This document shows, one piece after another, positions 4,745-5,413 of a stretch of 5,413 nt of DNA (within the stretch, counting starts at the first letter, position 1; each line of letters starts with the position of its first letter). The position numbers and the translations under genes were made by a program. The notes under the pieces were generated by a model that was not told the DNA's origin, ran no database searches, and saw only the letters and a list, made by a program, of their open reading frames with translations. Source of the DNA: Acidimicrobiaceae bacterium (GTDB lineage Bacteria; Actinomycetota; Acidimicrobiia; Acidimicrobiales; Ilumatobacteraceae); assembly GCA_947487095.1 (NCBI GenBank), contig CANKVI010000066.1:1-5413 (forward strand), written 5' to 3'.

Positions 4745-5413
4745 CTAGTTTCGCGGAACTTTGCTCCACGGCATCTCGCGGTCTACCCGTACGTCGCCCG
4801 GAAGACCCAACACGCGCTCTCCCAAAATGTTACGCATGACCTCTGAGGTTCCGCCTTCAATGCTGTTCGCACGTGCTCGCAGAAACGCCTTTGGTATGGA
4901 ATCAAAGGTCATTGCTGAATCTGGACGCACCATTTCATAACTTCCATACAACATGCCTTCAGCCCCAAGAAGTTCGATGCAGAACTCATACGTCTCTTTG
5001 TTCAGATCGGCACTAGCCATCTTTCCAATTGAACCCTCAGGTCCAGGAACGCCAACTTTGCGATTCTGACCAGCACGAATGTTGGTGAGACGTGCGACTT
5101 CGGAACGGATCCACAACTTCATGAGTTTTTCTTTTGTCGCTGCGTCTTTGCGCTCAGTCGGCAACTTTTCCCATAGTTTGACCGCTTCGCGAATTGGCCC
5201 CGAACCTTTCTGCGGAATAGCACCGCCGATGGCAACACGCTCATTCATCAACGTTGTCAAACTCACTCGCCAACCGTCACCCACGTTGCCCAACGTTTCC
5301 GAAACTGGAATCCGTGTGTCGGTGAAATAGACCTCATTAAATTCGGCTTCGCCGGTCATTTGGCGCAATGGTCGAACTTCAACTCCAGGACCATGCATAT
5401 CGACAACGACCGC
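4745..5413 (-). CDS. acyl-CoA dehydrogenase (FadE-type), N-terminal part beyond window edge
   Basis: The minus frame is open from the right edge (first codons AVVVDM) to TAG at 4747-4745, giving 222 residues; the Met at 5398 is internal, not a start. The visible part covers the end of the beta-barrel middle domain (GVEVRPLRQM..., then NEVYFTDTRIPVSETLGNVGDGW) and the C-terminal helical domain. The tail has NSIEGGTSEVMRN and GERVLGLP, close to the classic acyl-CoA dehydrogenase C-terminal signature. The family uses FAD to introduce a trans-2,3 double bond into acyl-CoA and passes electrons to ETF. Typical proteins are near 380-400 residues, so somewhat under half is missing. The ending PWSKVPRN resembles actinobacterial FadE proteins. 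Chain-length or substrate class (fatty acid, branched acyl, steroid side chain) cannot be decided. Glu at 4856-4858 (EGGTSE) is near the position of the MCAD catalytic base but one residue earlier. Confidence 0.96.
   Translation of the reverse strand, partial: AVVVDMHGPGVEVRPLRQMTGEAEFNEVYFTDTRIPVSETLGNVGDGWRVSLTTLMNERVAIGGAIPQKGSGPIREAVKLWEKLPTERKDAATKEKLMKLWIRSEVARLTNIRAGQNRKVGVPGPEGSIGKMASADLNKETYEFCIELLGAEGMLYGSYEMVRPDSAMTFDSIPKAFLRARANSIEGGTSEVMRNILGERVLGLPGDVRVDREMPWSKVPRN

Noticed and set aside
4747..4760. AGTT...AACT mini-hairpin at the ispH/dehydrogenase junction as a terminator
   Set aside because: The stem is only 4-5 pairs with a wobble, within coding sequence, and has no convincing T-tract on either strand.
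1..5413. Search for a mobile element, CRISPR array, toxin-antitoxin or defence cassette
   Set aside because: No transposase, integrase, spaced repeats, paired small ORFs or flanking duplications were seen; every sizeable stretch is taken up by recognisable chromosomal genes, and the tRNA shows no partial copy that would mark an attachment site in this window.

Overview
The window reads as an ordinary stretch of chromosome, probably from an actinobacterium. Base composition is near 50% GC by eye. Genes are tightly packed, GTG starts are used, Shine-Dalgarno sequences are weak or absent, and two genes have a -10-like hexamer placed as expected for leaderless transcripts. The acyl-CoA dehydrogenase tail also resembles actinobacterial FadE-type proteins. 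A moderate-GC Acidimicrobiia-like lineage would fit, but that is inference. I see no insertion sequence, integrase, CRISPR array, phage gene or toxin-antitoxin pair.

Layout. On the minus strand, from 1051 down to the left edge, a DUF554 membrane protein is followed after 6 bases by an SRAP-family (YedK/HMCES-like) abasic-site DNA-crosslinking protein that runs off the window. Divergent from this pair, with only 13 bases between starts, a plus-strand EamA/DMT-superfamily transporter occupies 1065-1898. A possible hairpin overlaps its stop codon. Next is a minus-strand tRNA-Pro(GGG) at 1923-1996. It lies just downstream of a minus-strand pair: der (double-domain ribosome-assembly GTPase) and a small zinc-ribbon protein with a C-terminal membrane helix. 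Divergent from der, across a 78-base gap, ispH (last step of the MEP isoprenoid pathway) runs on the plus strand to 4744. Its stop codon directly abuts the stop codon of a convergent, right-truncated acyl-CoA dehydrogenase.

How they work together. These are mostly independent housekeeping functions: ribosome biogenesis (der), translation (tRNA-Pro), isoprenoid synthesis (ispH), DNA damage protection (SRAP), small-molecule transport (EamA) and fatty-acid or related acyl-CoA oxidation (ACAD). The der, zinc-ribbon and tRNA genes are co-oriented with gaps of 11 and 13 bases and may share a transcript. No new multi-gene system is evident. The more interesting points are small: the uncharacterised zinc-ribbon membrane protein beside der, a Glu for Asp change in the second G4 motif of Der, the back-to-back leaderless-looking promoters, and an 11-bp frame-breaking tandem repeat in the transporter gene.
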